From Sedimentisphaerales bacterium (GTDB lineage: Bacteria; Planctomycetota; Phycisphaerae; Sedimentisphaerales; Anaerobacaceae): 6,434 nucleotides of DNA. The translations under genes were made by a program, and so were the position numbers. Positions within the stretch are counted from its first letter, which is position 1. Each line of letters opens with the position of its first letter. Location: contig DAOVMB010000153.1 of assembly GCA_030630905.1 (NCBI GenBank), forward strand, positions 1 through 6,434, given 5' to 3'. A model generated the notes under the pieces. It saw only the letters and a program-made list of their open reading frames with translations, was not told the DNA's origin and ran no database searches. Below are positions 1-5,659 of the stretch, in pieces.

Positions 1-106
1 CAGCAAAGCGATACGAACGAGTCAATTAAACGGGATATCAGGAAAAATCTTGATCCTAAATTAGAAAAAACACAGTCTGACAAAGACACATCGAAAAGGA
101 GGCAGT
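1..106. other. Upstream leader, possible tail of an upstream gene
   Basis: This AT-rich stretch precedes the oxidoreductase gene. Plus-strand frame 1 is open from the window edge to a TGA at 121-123 (40 codons, very hydrophilic). Frame 2 is open to a TAG at 62-64. Frame 3 stops at 27-29. Either of the first two could be the end of a gene that begins outside the window; the frame 1 tail would overlap the next gene by 17 bases. The stretch is too short to decide. I see no convincing -35/-10 pair, operator or hairpin here. Confidence 0.3.
97..102 (+). promoter_or_regulatory. Ribosome binding site of the oxidoreductase gene
   Basis: A perfect AGGAGG lies 4 bases before the ATG at 107. It supports that start, which also places the twin-arginine motif at a normal distance from the N-terminus. 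Confidence 0.75.
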
Positions 107-1426
107 ATGGCAAGTTTAAGTGAATCAGACAAAGGCGCCGGCACAACGCGTCGCGACTTCCTTAAAGCATCAACCGTGGCAGCATCGGCGGCCGTCTCAG
201 GCGCGCTGGGGATAGGCAACAGTGTTTATGCCGCCGGCGGCAATATCATCCGCGTGGGCATGGTCGGCTGCGGAGGACGCTGCACAGGGGCCGCCGCCCA
301 GGCGCTCACCGCGGACTCCGGCACCCGGCTGGTGGCAATGTGCGATATCTTTATGGGCCGCGTCAAAGACAAACGAAGGATTCTCAAGGAGCAGAAGGGC
401 GACCAGGTGCAGGTGGACGACGACCACTGTTTTGCCGGCTTAGACGGCTATAAGCACGTGATCGAATCATCGGATGTCGTATTGATTGCCAATGCGGCCA
501 AGTTCCACCCGCTTCATTCGATGACGGCGATCAAGGCGGGAAAGCACGTCTTCGTGGAAAAACCACACGGTATCGATCCGGCCGGGCTCAAGCTCATGCA
601 GAAGGCGGCTGATTTGGCAAAAGAGAAGGGACTCTGCCTGGTCTCCGGCTTGCACAGCCGTTACCATACCGGCTATGCTGAAACCGTCCAGCGAATCCAA
701 GATGGCGCCATTGGCGATGTAGTCGCCATTGAGGAGAACTTCCTCCGCGGCCCCTACGGCGTGATCGAGCGAATGCCCGGTCTTTCGGAGCTTCAGTGGC
801 AATGCAGCACGCAGTACCATTTCCGCTGGCTCTCCGGTGACGACGTGCCACAGTCGCTGGTGCATAACCTGGACCGGTCCAGTTGGGTGTTGCACAACCA
901 GGTTCCGACGAAATGCCACGGTTTGGGGGGGCGGTCTTCGATGACCAAGCCGATCTACGGTGACGTGTTCGATCACCATTCGGTCGTTTACGAACTCGAC
1001 GACGGTGTACGCATCTATGCCTTCTGCCGGACTACGACCGGATGCCACAACGATTCTTCCAGTACCGTGCTCGGCAGCAAAGGCAAGGCCTCCGTTACGG
1101 GATGCCGGATCTGGGGCGAGACAAACTGGCGATGGAATGGAAGATGCAATCCTTACCAGATCGAGCAGGATGTTCTTTTCAAGGCGATCCGCTCCGGTGA
1201 GCCGGTCAATAACGGCGACTACATGACGCGCAGCACGATGATCACCGTCATGGGACAACTCTCCTGTTACACGGGCAAAGAGGTCACCTGGGAGCAGATC
1301 AATCAATCTGATTTCTACTATCCGCCAAAGCCACAGGATTGTCACGACGGCATGGAACCGCCGGTCAAGGCAGGCGCTCATGGCAGCTATCCGGTGCCCA
1401 AGCCGGGCTTTACAAAGATGATGTAG
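107..1426 (+). CDS. Tat-exported Gfo/Idh/MocA family oxidoreductase
   Basis: Predicted NAD(P)-dependent oxidoreductase of 439 residues, probably acting on a sugar, inositol or related polyol outside the cytoplasm. The substrate cannot be inferred. A twin-arginine signal is clear: RRDFLK at residues 15-20, an Ala/Ser/Val-rich hydrophobic stretch at about 22-42, and a likely signal peptidase site near VYAA (40-43). The Rossmann fold follows at once, with RVGMVGCGGRC at 49-59, where Cys59 occupies the usual third glycine of GxGxxG. The family's EKP motif is at 151-153 (Lys152, normally near the catalytic site) in the context HVFVEKPHG. The C-terminal half should be the mixed alpha/beta substrate domain; YELDDGVRIYAF and VLGSKGKASV at about 295-330 fit the family. 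There are 13 cysteines, many for an exported protein. The start is fixed by AGGAGG. The TAG stop is supplied by a palindromic repeat. This is the first of three same-strand genes for exported proteins. Family assignment is firm, substrate unknown. Confidence 0.93.
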   Translation: MASLSESDKGAGTTRRDFLKASTVAASAAVSGALGIGNSVYAAGGNIIRVGMVGCGGRCTGAAAQALTADSGTRLVAMCDIFMGRVKDKRRILKEQKGDQVQVDDDHCFAGLDGYKHVIESSDVVLIANAAKFHPLHSMTAIKAGKHVFVEKPHGIDPAGLKLMQKAADLAKEKGLCLVSGLHSRYHTGYAETVQRIQDGAIGDVVAIEENFLRGPYGVIERMPGLSELQWQCSTQYHFRWLSGDDVPQSLVHNLDRSSWVLHNQVPTKCHGLGGRSSMTKPIYGDVFDHHSVVYELDDGVRIYAFCRTTTGCHNDSSSTVLGSKGKASVTGCRIWGETNWRWNGRCNPYQIEQDVLFKAIRSGEPVNNGDYMTRSTMITVMGQLSCYTGKEVTWEQINQSDFYYPPKPQDCHDGMEPPVKAGAHGSYPVPKPGFTKMM

Positions 1427-1447
1427 GGCGGGGCTTTGCCCCACCAT
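1423..1447 (+). repeat. REP-like GTAG palindrome overlapping the oxidoreductase stop
   Basis: GTAG is followed by an imperfect palindrome: GGCGGGGC at 1427-1434, a TTT loop, and GCCCCACC at 1438-1445, with one C/A mismatch in the stem. The 25 bases match the reverse complement of 3628-3652 at 23 positions. The TAG of the GTAG head (1424-1426) is the stop codon of the oxidoreductase gene. A GTAG or GGAG head followed by a palindrome is the known form of REP elements recognised by RAYT transposases. Assignment to that class is inference, because copy number in the genome cannot be seen here. Confidence 0.6.
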
Positions 1448-1538
1448 TACGGTTCGGCGGGACAATACCGTAAGGCATCCCCCAGGGAGTCCCAACCTAC
1501 TTGTCCTGTTTGGAACGTTTTTTTTGAGGAGATAAAAT
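1427..1538. other. Intergenic block with nested inverted repeats
   Basis: This spacer between the oxidoreductase and SUMF1 genes holds nested symmetry. Within it, TTACGGT (1447-1453) and ACCGTAA (1467-1473) form a perfect 7-bp stem with a 13-base loop. The far end CCCAACCTAC (1491-1500) reads on the minus strand as GTAGGTTGGG, a degenerate partner of the GTAG head at 1423. The two ends can pair over five bases, then three more after two mismatches. A run of eight T at 1518-1525 precedes the next ribosome binding site but has no GC-rich stem directly before it, so I do not call a terminator. No small gene is evident. Confidence 0.5.
1526..1531 (+). promoter_or_regulatory. Ribosome binding site of the SUMF1-domain gene
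   Basis: GAGGAG lies 7 bases before the ATG at 1539. A second in-frame ATG two codons later (1545) is possible but further from this site, so 1539 is preferred. Confidence 0.75.
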
Positions 1539-2531
1539 ATGCTCATGAGTCGTACATTTATGCCCATCGCCGCTGTGGCGATCTGTCTGGGTGTCATGAT
1601 GGCCGCGGGTCTCGCAGCCGCACAGGATGGCCCCCCGAAGAAATTTACCGAGACCGTCACAACGAAGGCCGACGAAAAAATATCTTTCGATATGGTGCTG
1701 ATCCCGGCCGGGAATTTCCAGATGGGCAGTCCTGCAAACGAAGCCGGTCGCAAAAACGACGAAGGGCCACAGCACGAAGTCCATGTCGATAACTTTTACC
1801 TCTGCACGACCGAGGCCACAATCGAGCTTTTTATGGCCTACTATCAGGAAACGGTCAGCGCCAAGAAAGACTTCATTACAACGCAGGAATCGCAGAAGGA
1901 AACCGAGAAGTCAGACAGCGATGTTGACGCAATCACCGGCCCGACCCCGGTTTACGGTGATATGACAATGGGTTACGAGAACAAGCACCCGGCCATGGGA
2001 ATGACCTGGCATAATGCTATGACTTTCTGCCGGTGGCTTTCAAAAAATACGGGAAAGGAATATCGCCTGCCGACTGAGGCCGAATGGGAGTATGCCGGTC
2101 GGGCCGGTACTAAGAACGCTTTCGGTGTCGCAAATGACCCCGAGAAGCTTAAAGAACTCGCGTGGTATAATGCGACCGCCGACAGCGAGACCTCTGCGGT
2201 GGGCACGAAGAAACCCAACGCATGGGGTCTTTATGATATGTTGGGCAATGTTCGCGAATGGGTGTACGATTTCTATAGTCCCGACGCTTATAAGCAAGCC
2301 GCTGCAAAGAATCCGGCGGTAAATCCGAAGGGGCCGGGAAAGGGCGAAGTGCACGTTGCTCGCGGCGGCGACTATAGCTGCCCTCCCGAGGAGCTGCGCT
2401 GTGCATCCAGGGCCTTTGAAGAAAAATGGTGGCGCTCGGGCGATCCCCAGATACCGAAAAGCAAATGGTGGTTACCCGAAATGGACATAATCGGCTTTCG
2501 AGTGGCCTGCTCTGTGAAAAAGAGCAAATAG
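1539..2531 (+). CDS. Secreted SUMF1 / formylglycine-generating-enzyme-fold protein
   Basis: Protein of 330 residues with the FGE-sulfatase (SUMF1) fold. The Sec signal peptide covers residues 1-28 (Arg5, a hydrophobic core at 9-25, AAA before Gln29). The domain runs from about 49 to the end. Its usual blocks are present in order: FDMVLIPAGNFQMGS (50-64), DEGPQHEVHVDNFYL (74-88), GMTWHNAMTFCRWLS (154-168), YRLPTEAEWEYAGRAGT (175-191), NAWGLYDMLGNVREWVYD (227-244), RGGDYSC (275-281) and GFRVA (319-323). True FGEs that convert a sulfatase cysteine to formylglycine carry a C-x4-C pair after RGGS. Here Cys281 and Cys288 are C-x6-C, so that reaction is unproven and this may be a structural or binding paralogue. 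DPQIPKSKWW (302-311) before GFRV resembles, from memory, a common signature of planctomycete SUMF1 paralogues. The segment at 103-135 is a polar insertion. No sulfatase gene is in the window. Fold is sure, activity is not. Confidence 0.9.
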   Translation: MLMSRTFMPIAAVAICLGVMMAAGLAAAQDGPPKKFTETVTTKADEKISFDMVLIPAGNFQMGSPANEAGRKNDEGPQHEVHVDNFYLCTTEATIELFMAYYQETVSAKKDFITTQESQKETEKSDSDVDAITGPTPVYGDMTMGYENKHPAMGMTWHNAMTFCRWLSKNTGKEYRLPTEAEWEYAGRAGTKNAFGVANDPEKLKELAWYNATADSETSAVGTKKPNAWGLYDMLGNVREWVYDFYSPDAYKQAAAKNPAVNPKGPGKGEVHVARGGDYSCPPEELRCASRAFEEKWWRSGDPQIPKSKWWLPEMDIIGFRVACSVKKSK

Positions 2532-2590
2532 AAGCAAGCAAAGAGAAGTCCATGCCCATCAGGTGCCCATGTTTCGTCAGCGCAGGAAAT

Positions 2591-2594
2591 GGAG
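2591..2594 (+). promoter_or_regulatory. Ribosome binding site that fixes the next start
   Basis: GGAG lies 8 bases before the ATG at 2603. It supports that start over in-frame upstream starts at 2426 (inside the SUMF1 gene) and 2552. It also puts a textbook signal peptide at the very N-terminus. Confidence 0.6.
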
Positions 2595-2602
2595 AACGTA
2601 AG

Positions 2603-3574
2603 ATGTCGGTTTATTCAGGAACGAACCGAATAACGAAGGCACTGTGTATCATAGTCGTGCTTTGCGCGATGACACCCCTCGTTGGCCTGACATTTGCCGG
2701 AGATGTCACCGGCGGTGCGGGCAAGCTCTCATTTACTGCGAACGAAGACGGCGGATACGAATTTAACACCGGCGTCCTCCGAGGAAGATTGCGCGAGGCC
2801 GGCAAGGGCCTGTCTTCGGCAGTGCACGTTCCTACCGGCACAACGCTGAACGGAGTATACGGCATCCTCAGTTACTATCGGGTATTCACGACGAACAAGA
2901 GATACGGAACGGCGGCATGGAGTTGGCCAGGCACTTCAAAACTTTTGCCTGATGGGGCCGTTCAGGTCACTTGGCCCGAAGGAGACGACAGACCTTTTGA
3001 GATGATCGCCATCTACCGCTTCAGGGATAGCTCGACGCTCGACGTCGAGACTATTGTCAAGCCCGGCGAGGATTTGAGCAAATTCGAAGTCTTTCTGGCA
3101 TCGTATTTTCACGAGGCCTTTCCGCTGCCTCAAGTGTACGTCGCCGCCAGTCCTGAGACCGAAGGCAAGCAGGCTTTTCTGACGGCGAAGAAATCCTTTG
3201 GTAACTGGCAGATGTTTCCGCGAAACGAGAATGTCCTGCCAATCATCCGCGATGGCCGATGGCAAAAGGAGCCAAGTCCCGTCAACTGGAAAATCATGCC
3301 GTCAATGGCGATGCCGATCGCTCTGCGGCGCGGCACACAAGCGGCTCCGACGGCAATCCTGATGGCACCGCCGGATGATTGTTTCGCAATAGCGACACCC
3401 TATGAGGGCGAGGGCCACTATTCTATGTATTTCTCACTGTTTGGCCGTGATATTAAGGCTGGACAGACGGCAAGGGCCCGTTTGCGTCTGGTCGTAGCGA
3501 ATAAAACCTCTGAGCGGGAAATAATAGACTTGTATCGAAAGTACATCAAGGAAATTGCAGACGGCGCGATTTAA
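2603..3574 (+). CDS. Secreted protein of unrecognised family
   Basis: A protein of 323 residues that I cannot assign to a named family. Residues 1-32 form a clear Sec signal peptide: Arg9 and Lys12, a hydrophobic core at 13-29, and cleavage likely after TFA (30-32). There is no lipobox. The mature part alternates short strands and turns and is rich in Gly, Thr and aromatics, which suggests a beta-rich, possibly sandwich-like domain; this is inference. Well-ordered blocks that look conserved are YYRVFTTNKRYGTAAWSWPG (91-110), FEVFLASYFHEAFP (161-174), SFGNWQMFPR (198-207), DGRWQKEPSPVNW (217-229), ILMAPPDDCFAIATPYEGEG (252-271) and YSMYFSLFGRDIKAGQTARA (273-292). The last segment (300-323) is charged and probably helical. 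The start is chosen by GGAG and by the signal peptide. The gene follows the SUMF1 gene by 71 bases on the same strand, so a shared transcript and an extracytoplasmic, perhaps carbohydrate-related, role are plausible but unproven. Confidence 0.85.
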   Translation: MSVYSGTNRITKALCIIVVLCAMTPLVGLTFAGDVTGGAGKLSFTANEDGGYEFNTGVLRGRLREAGKGLSSAVHVPTGTTLNGVYGILSYYRVFTTNKRYGTAAWSWPGTSKLLPDGAVQVTWPEGDDRPFEMIAIYRFRDSSTLDVETIVKPGEDLSKFEVFLASYFHEAFPLPQVYVAASPETEGKQAFLTAKKSFGNWQMFPRNENVLPIIRDGRWQKEPSPVNWKIMPSMAMPIALRRGTQAAPTAILMAPPDDCFAIATPYEGEGHYSMYFSLFGRDIKAGQTARARLRLVVANKTSEREIIDLYRKYIKEIADGAI

Positions 3575-3579
3575 ATTTC

Positions 3580-3604
3580 GTAGGGTGGGTCTTGGCCCAC
3601 CGAC
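3580..3604 (+). repeat. REP-like GTAG palindrome, left member of an inverted pair
   Basis: GTAG is followed by GGTGGG (3584-3589), a 6-base loop and CCCACC (3596-3601). It begins 5 bases after the stop of the secreted unknown gene. Its first 10 bases are the exact reverse complement of 3643-3652. The palindrome's inner arm is diverged from the other copies by a few changes and one missing base. Confidence 0.6.
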
Positions 3605-3627
3605 CAATCCCTTAACATGGAAAATTA
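3605..3627. other. Spacer between the two inverted palindromes
   Basis: This AT-rich linker of 23 bases separates the two REP-like palindromes. It has no further symmetry or reading frame that I can support. Confidence 0.4.
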
Positions 3628-3652
3628 GTGGTGGGGCAAAGCCCCACCCTAC
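3628..3652 (-). repeat. REP-like GTAG palindrome, right member of an inverted pair
   Basis: Read on the minus strand it is GTAG followed by GGTGGGGC, TTT and GCCCCACC, a perfect 8-bp stem (arms 3630-3637 and 3641-3648). It is the cleanest copy in the window. With 3580-3604 it forms a head-out pair like a bacterial interspersed mosaic element. The hairpin could also stabilise the upstream transcript end. No T-run follows directly, so I do not call it an intrinsic terminator. Confidence 0.65.
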
Positions 3653-3673
3653 TGCTCTTTGCTGCGTTTTACT

Positions 3674-5653
3674 ATGAACAAGACTTATACAGGCCTGGAT
3701 ATTCGAAAGGGTTTTGCCCCTGGTGGAGATGTCTCTCAATCTCTTGCCAATTTTGAAGTGCGCCCCGAGCAAATAGAAATGGCCCGCGCGGTGCAGCAGA
3801 CATTTCTGAAAGGCCGCCATTTAGCTGTCGAGGCCGGCACGGGTGTCGGTAAGAGTTTCGCTTATCTTATCCCCGCCGTGGATTTGGCTGCCAATGGCAT
3901 GGGCAGGATGCTGATTAGCACCTTTACCATCACGTTGCAGGAACAGTTGGTCAATAAAGATATTCCCTTCCTAAATCGTTGCATGCCTCGGAAGTTTAAC
4001 GCTGTTCTGGCAAAAGGCAGGAGTAATTACCTTTGCAAACGGCGGCTGAAATTTGTGCTGCAGCGAGAAAGACGGCTGATCGACGATACGGATTCGGAGC
4101 TTGACAAAGTATGGGAATGGTCCGAGCAAACGAAGGACGGCTCGCTCAGCGACCTTCCGTTTTTACCGAAGAGCCGGACCTGGGACAGGGTCAGGAGCGA
4201 GCACGGCAATTGTCGCGGGCGCAAGTGTCCGCATTTTCGTGATTGTTTTTACTTAGCCGCCCGGCGCCGTCTGGAGAACGCCGATATTATTGTGGCCAAC
4301 CATGCCCTGCTGTTTAGCGACCTTGTGCTTAAAGAGCAGGGCGTATCTCTTCTGCCGGATTATAAGTTCGTGATTCTCGATGAAGCGCACAACACCGAAC
4401 ATGTGGCGGAAGATCATTTTGGAATAGACATCAGTAACAAAAGGATCAAATTCGTTCTCGATAATCTTTACAATCCGCGGACACACAGAGGGCTTTTGAC
4501 TCATACGGATGCCAAAACAACGGTTGATCTTGTCTATAAGATTGGCAAAGAATCTGCACGCTTCTTTAAGGAAATCCAGGCATGGTATGAGCAGACAAAG
4601 GATGAGACAAAGGGCAGATGCTACAAGAATTTTGTCGATGATACTCTTTCCGGGCATCTAAAGGATCTCAGTCGGGAATTGGCCAAACTTGCGAAGAACA
4701 CAGAAGATGTCGATGAAAAATTTGAAATCATGCGGTTTGTCGACTTGTGCAAGGCATTGATTCATGATTTGGAAAATTTCTTATCGCAGGCAAATGCAGG
4801 TCATATCTACTGGCTTGAAATAGGTTCGGGCAGAACTGCTACTATTCGTTTGAAAAGTGCGCCGCTTAATGTCGGGCCTGAAATTAAACGATGTCTTTTT
4901 GACGAATACCAATCAGTCGTGCTGACGAGCGCAACTTTGTGCACGGGGGCCACGGAAGATAAAAGCGGTTTCGATTTCTTTGCCGGCCGAATCGGTTTGG
5001 ATGATTTTAACGCTGTCAAGCTCGGCTCGCCCTTTGATTACCAAAAGCAGGTTAAAGTGTATATCGAAAAGGATCTGCCGAACCCGAATCAATCCGCTTT
5101 TGTTGAAGTTGCTGCCGAGGTGATAAAAAAATACTTAGCGAAAACCACCGGCGGTGCATTTGTGCTCTTTACCAGTTATGTAATGCTTGAAGAGACAGCC
5201 GGCAAGCTTTCCCAATGGCTGGCTGAGAATCATTTCAAGCTGCTGCAGCAGGGTGCGAGTGTAAACAGAACCACGCTATTAAGGCAGTTTAAGGCTAAGG
5301 GGTCCAACGTGTTGTTTGGGACCGACAGTTTCTGGCAGGGAGTGGATGTGCCGGGACAGGCTCTTTCTAACGTGATTATTGTGAGGTTGCCGTTTGCGGC
5401 CCCGGATCAGCCGTTGCTTGCAGGTCGGCTCGAACAGATAAGAGAGCTGGGAGGCAATCCCTTTAATGATTACCAGTTACCATCCGCCATTATCAAGTTC
5501 AAGCAGGGCTTCGGGCGGCTGATTCGCAGTAAGACCGACAGCGGTATTGTGGTCGTCCTGGACAGCAGAATCGCCAACAAGTCCTACGGCAAGAAATTCC
5601 TGGCGGCGATACCTAAATGCGAAGTTGTGATCGTCGCAAACGATAAATTGTAG
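3674..5653 (+). CDS. dinG: DinG/XPD-type ATP-dependent DNA helicase with Fe-S cluster
   Basis: Superfamily 2 helicase of 659 residues. Known relatives (E. coli DinG, YoaA, eukaryotic XPD) unwind DNA or R-loops 5' to 3' with a 4Fe-4S cluster and act in replication-transcription conflicts and repair in the cytoplasm. All core motifs are present: RPEQ near 30-33, Walker A AGTGVGKS (54-61), DEAH (236-239), LTSATL (417-422), GTDSFWQGVDVPG (549-561) and QGFGRLIRS (611-619). The cluster ligands are Cys121, Cys180, Cys185 and Cys191, close to those of E. coli DinG (120, 194, 199, 205), with the same spacing among the last three. VANHALL (207-213) is the usual segment after the cluster. There is no N-terminal exonuclease domain such as some Gram-positive DinG proteins have. 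ATG 3674 is preferred over an in-frame TTG at 3659; neither has a good ribosome binding site. The gene ends 6 bases before the convergent gene's stop. DinG versus YoaA paralogue is not resolvable here. Confidence 0.93.
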   Translation: MNKTYTGLDIRKGFAPGGDVSQSLANFEVRPEQIEMARAVQQTFLKGRHLAVEAGTGVGKSFAYLIPAVDLAANGMGRMLISTFTITLQEQLVNKDIPFLNRCMPRKFNAVLAKGRSNYLCKRRLKFVLQRERRLIDDTDSELDKVWEWSEQTKDGSLSDLPFLPKSRTWDRVRSEHGNCRGRKCPHFRDCFYLAARRRLENADIIVANHALLFSDLVLKEQGVSLLPDYKFVILDEAHNTEHVAEDHFGIDISNKRIKFVLDNLYNPRTHRGLLTHTDAKTTVDLVYKIGKESARFFKEIQAWYEQTKDETKGRCYKNFVDDTLSGHLKDLSRELAKLAKNTEDVDEKFEIMRFVDLCKALIHDLENFLSQANAGHIYWLEIGSGRTATIRLKSAPLNVGPEIKRCLFDEYQSVVLTSATLCTGATEDKSGFDFFAGRIGLDDFNAVKLGSPFDYQKQVKVYIEKDLPNPNQSAFVEVAAEVIKKYLAKTTGGAFVLFTSYVMLEETAGKLSQWLAENHFKLLQQGASVNRTTLLRQFKAKGSNVLFGTDSFWQGVDVPGQALSNVIIVRLPFAAPDQPLLAGRLEQIRELGGNPFNDYQLPSAIIKFKQGFGRLIRSKTDSGIVVVLDSRIANKSYGKKFLAAIPKCEVVIVANDKL

Positions 5654-5659
5654 TGAAAG

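Noticed and set aside
1518..1525. Run of eight T as an intrinsic terminator after the oxidoreductase gene
   Set aside because: No GC-rich stem lies directly before it, and the next ribosome binding site follows immediately.
467..1753. A 428-codon open frame on the minus strand opposite the oxidoreductase gene
   Set aside because: It runs antisense to a gene with firm family motifs, crosses the palindromic spacer, has no ribosome binding site that I can see and encodes no recognisable domain. It is a by-product of codon use on the plus strand.
2426..2602. N-terminal extension of the secreted unknown protein
   Set aside because: It overlaps the SUMF1 gene by 106 bases and would bury the signal peptide behind 59 polar residues. 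The ATG at 2603 has a GGAG site 8 bases upstream.
1423..3652. The GTAG palindromes as a CRISPR array or riboswitch
   Set aside because: There are only three or four copies, spacing is irregular, orientation is inverted, and no cas gene or aptamer-like layout is present.
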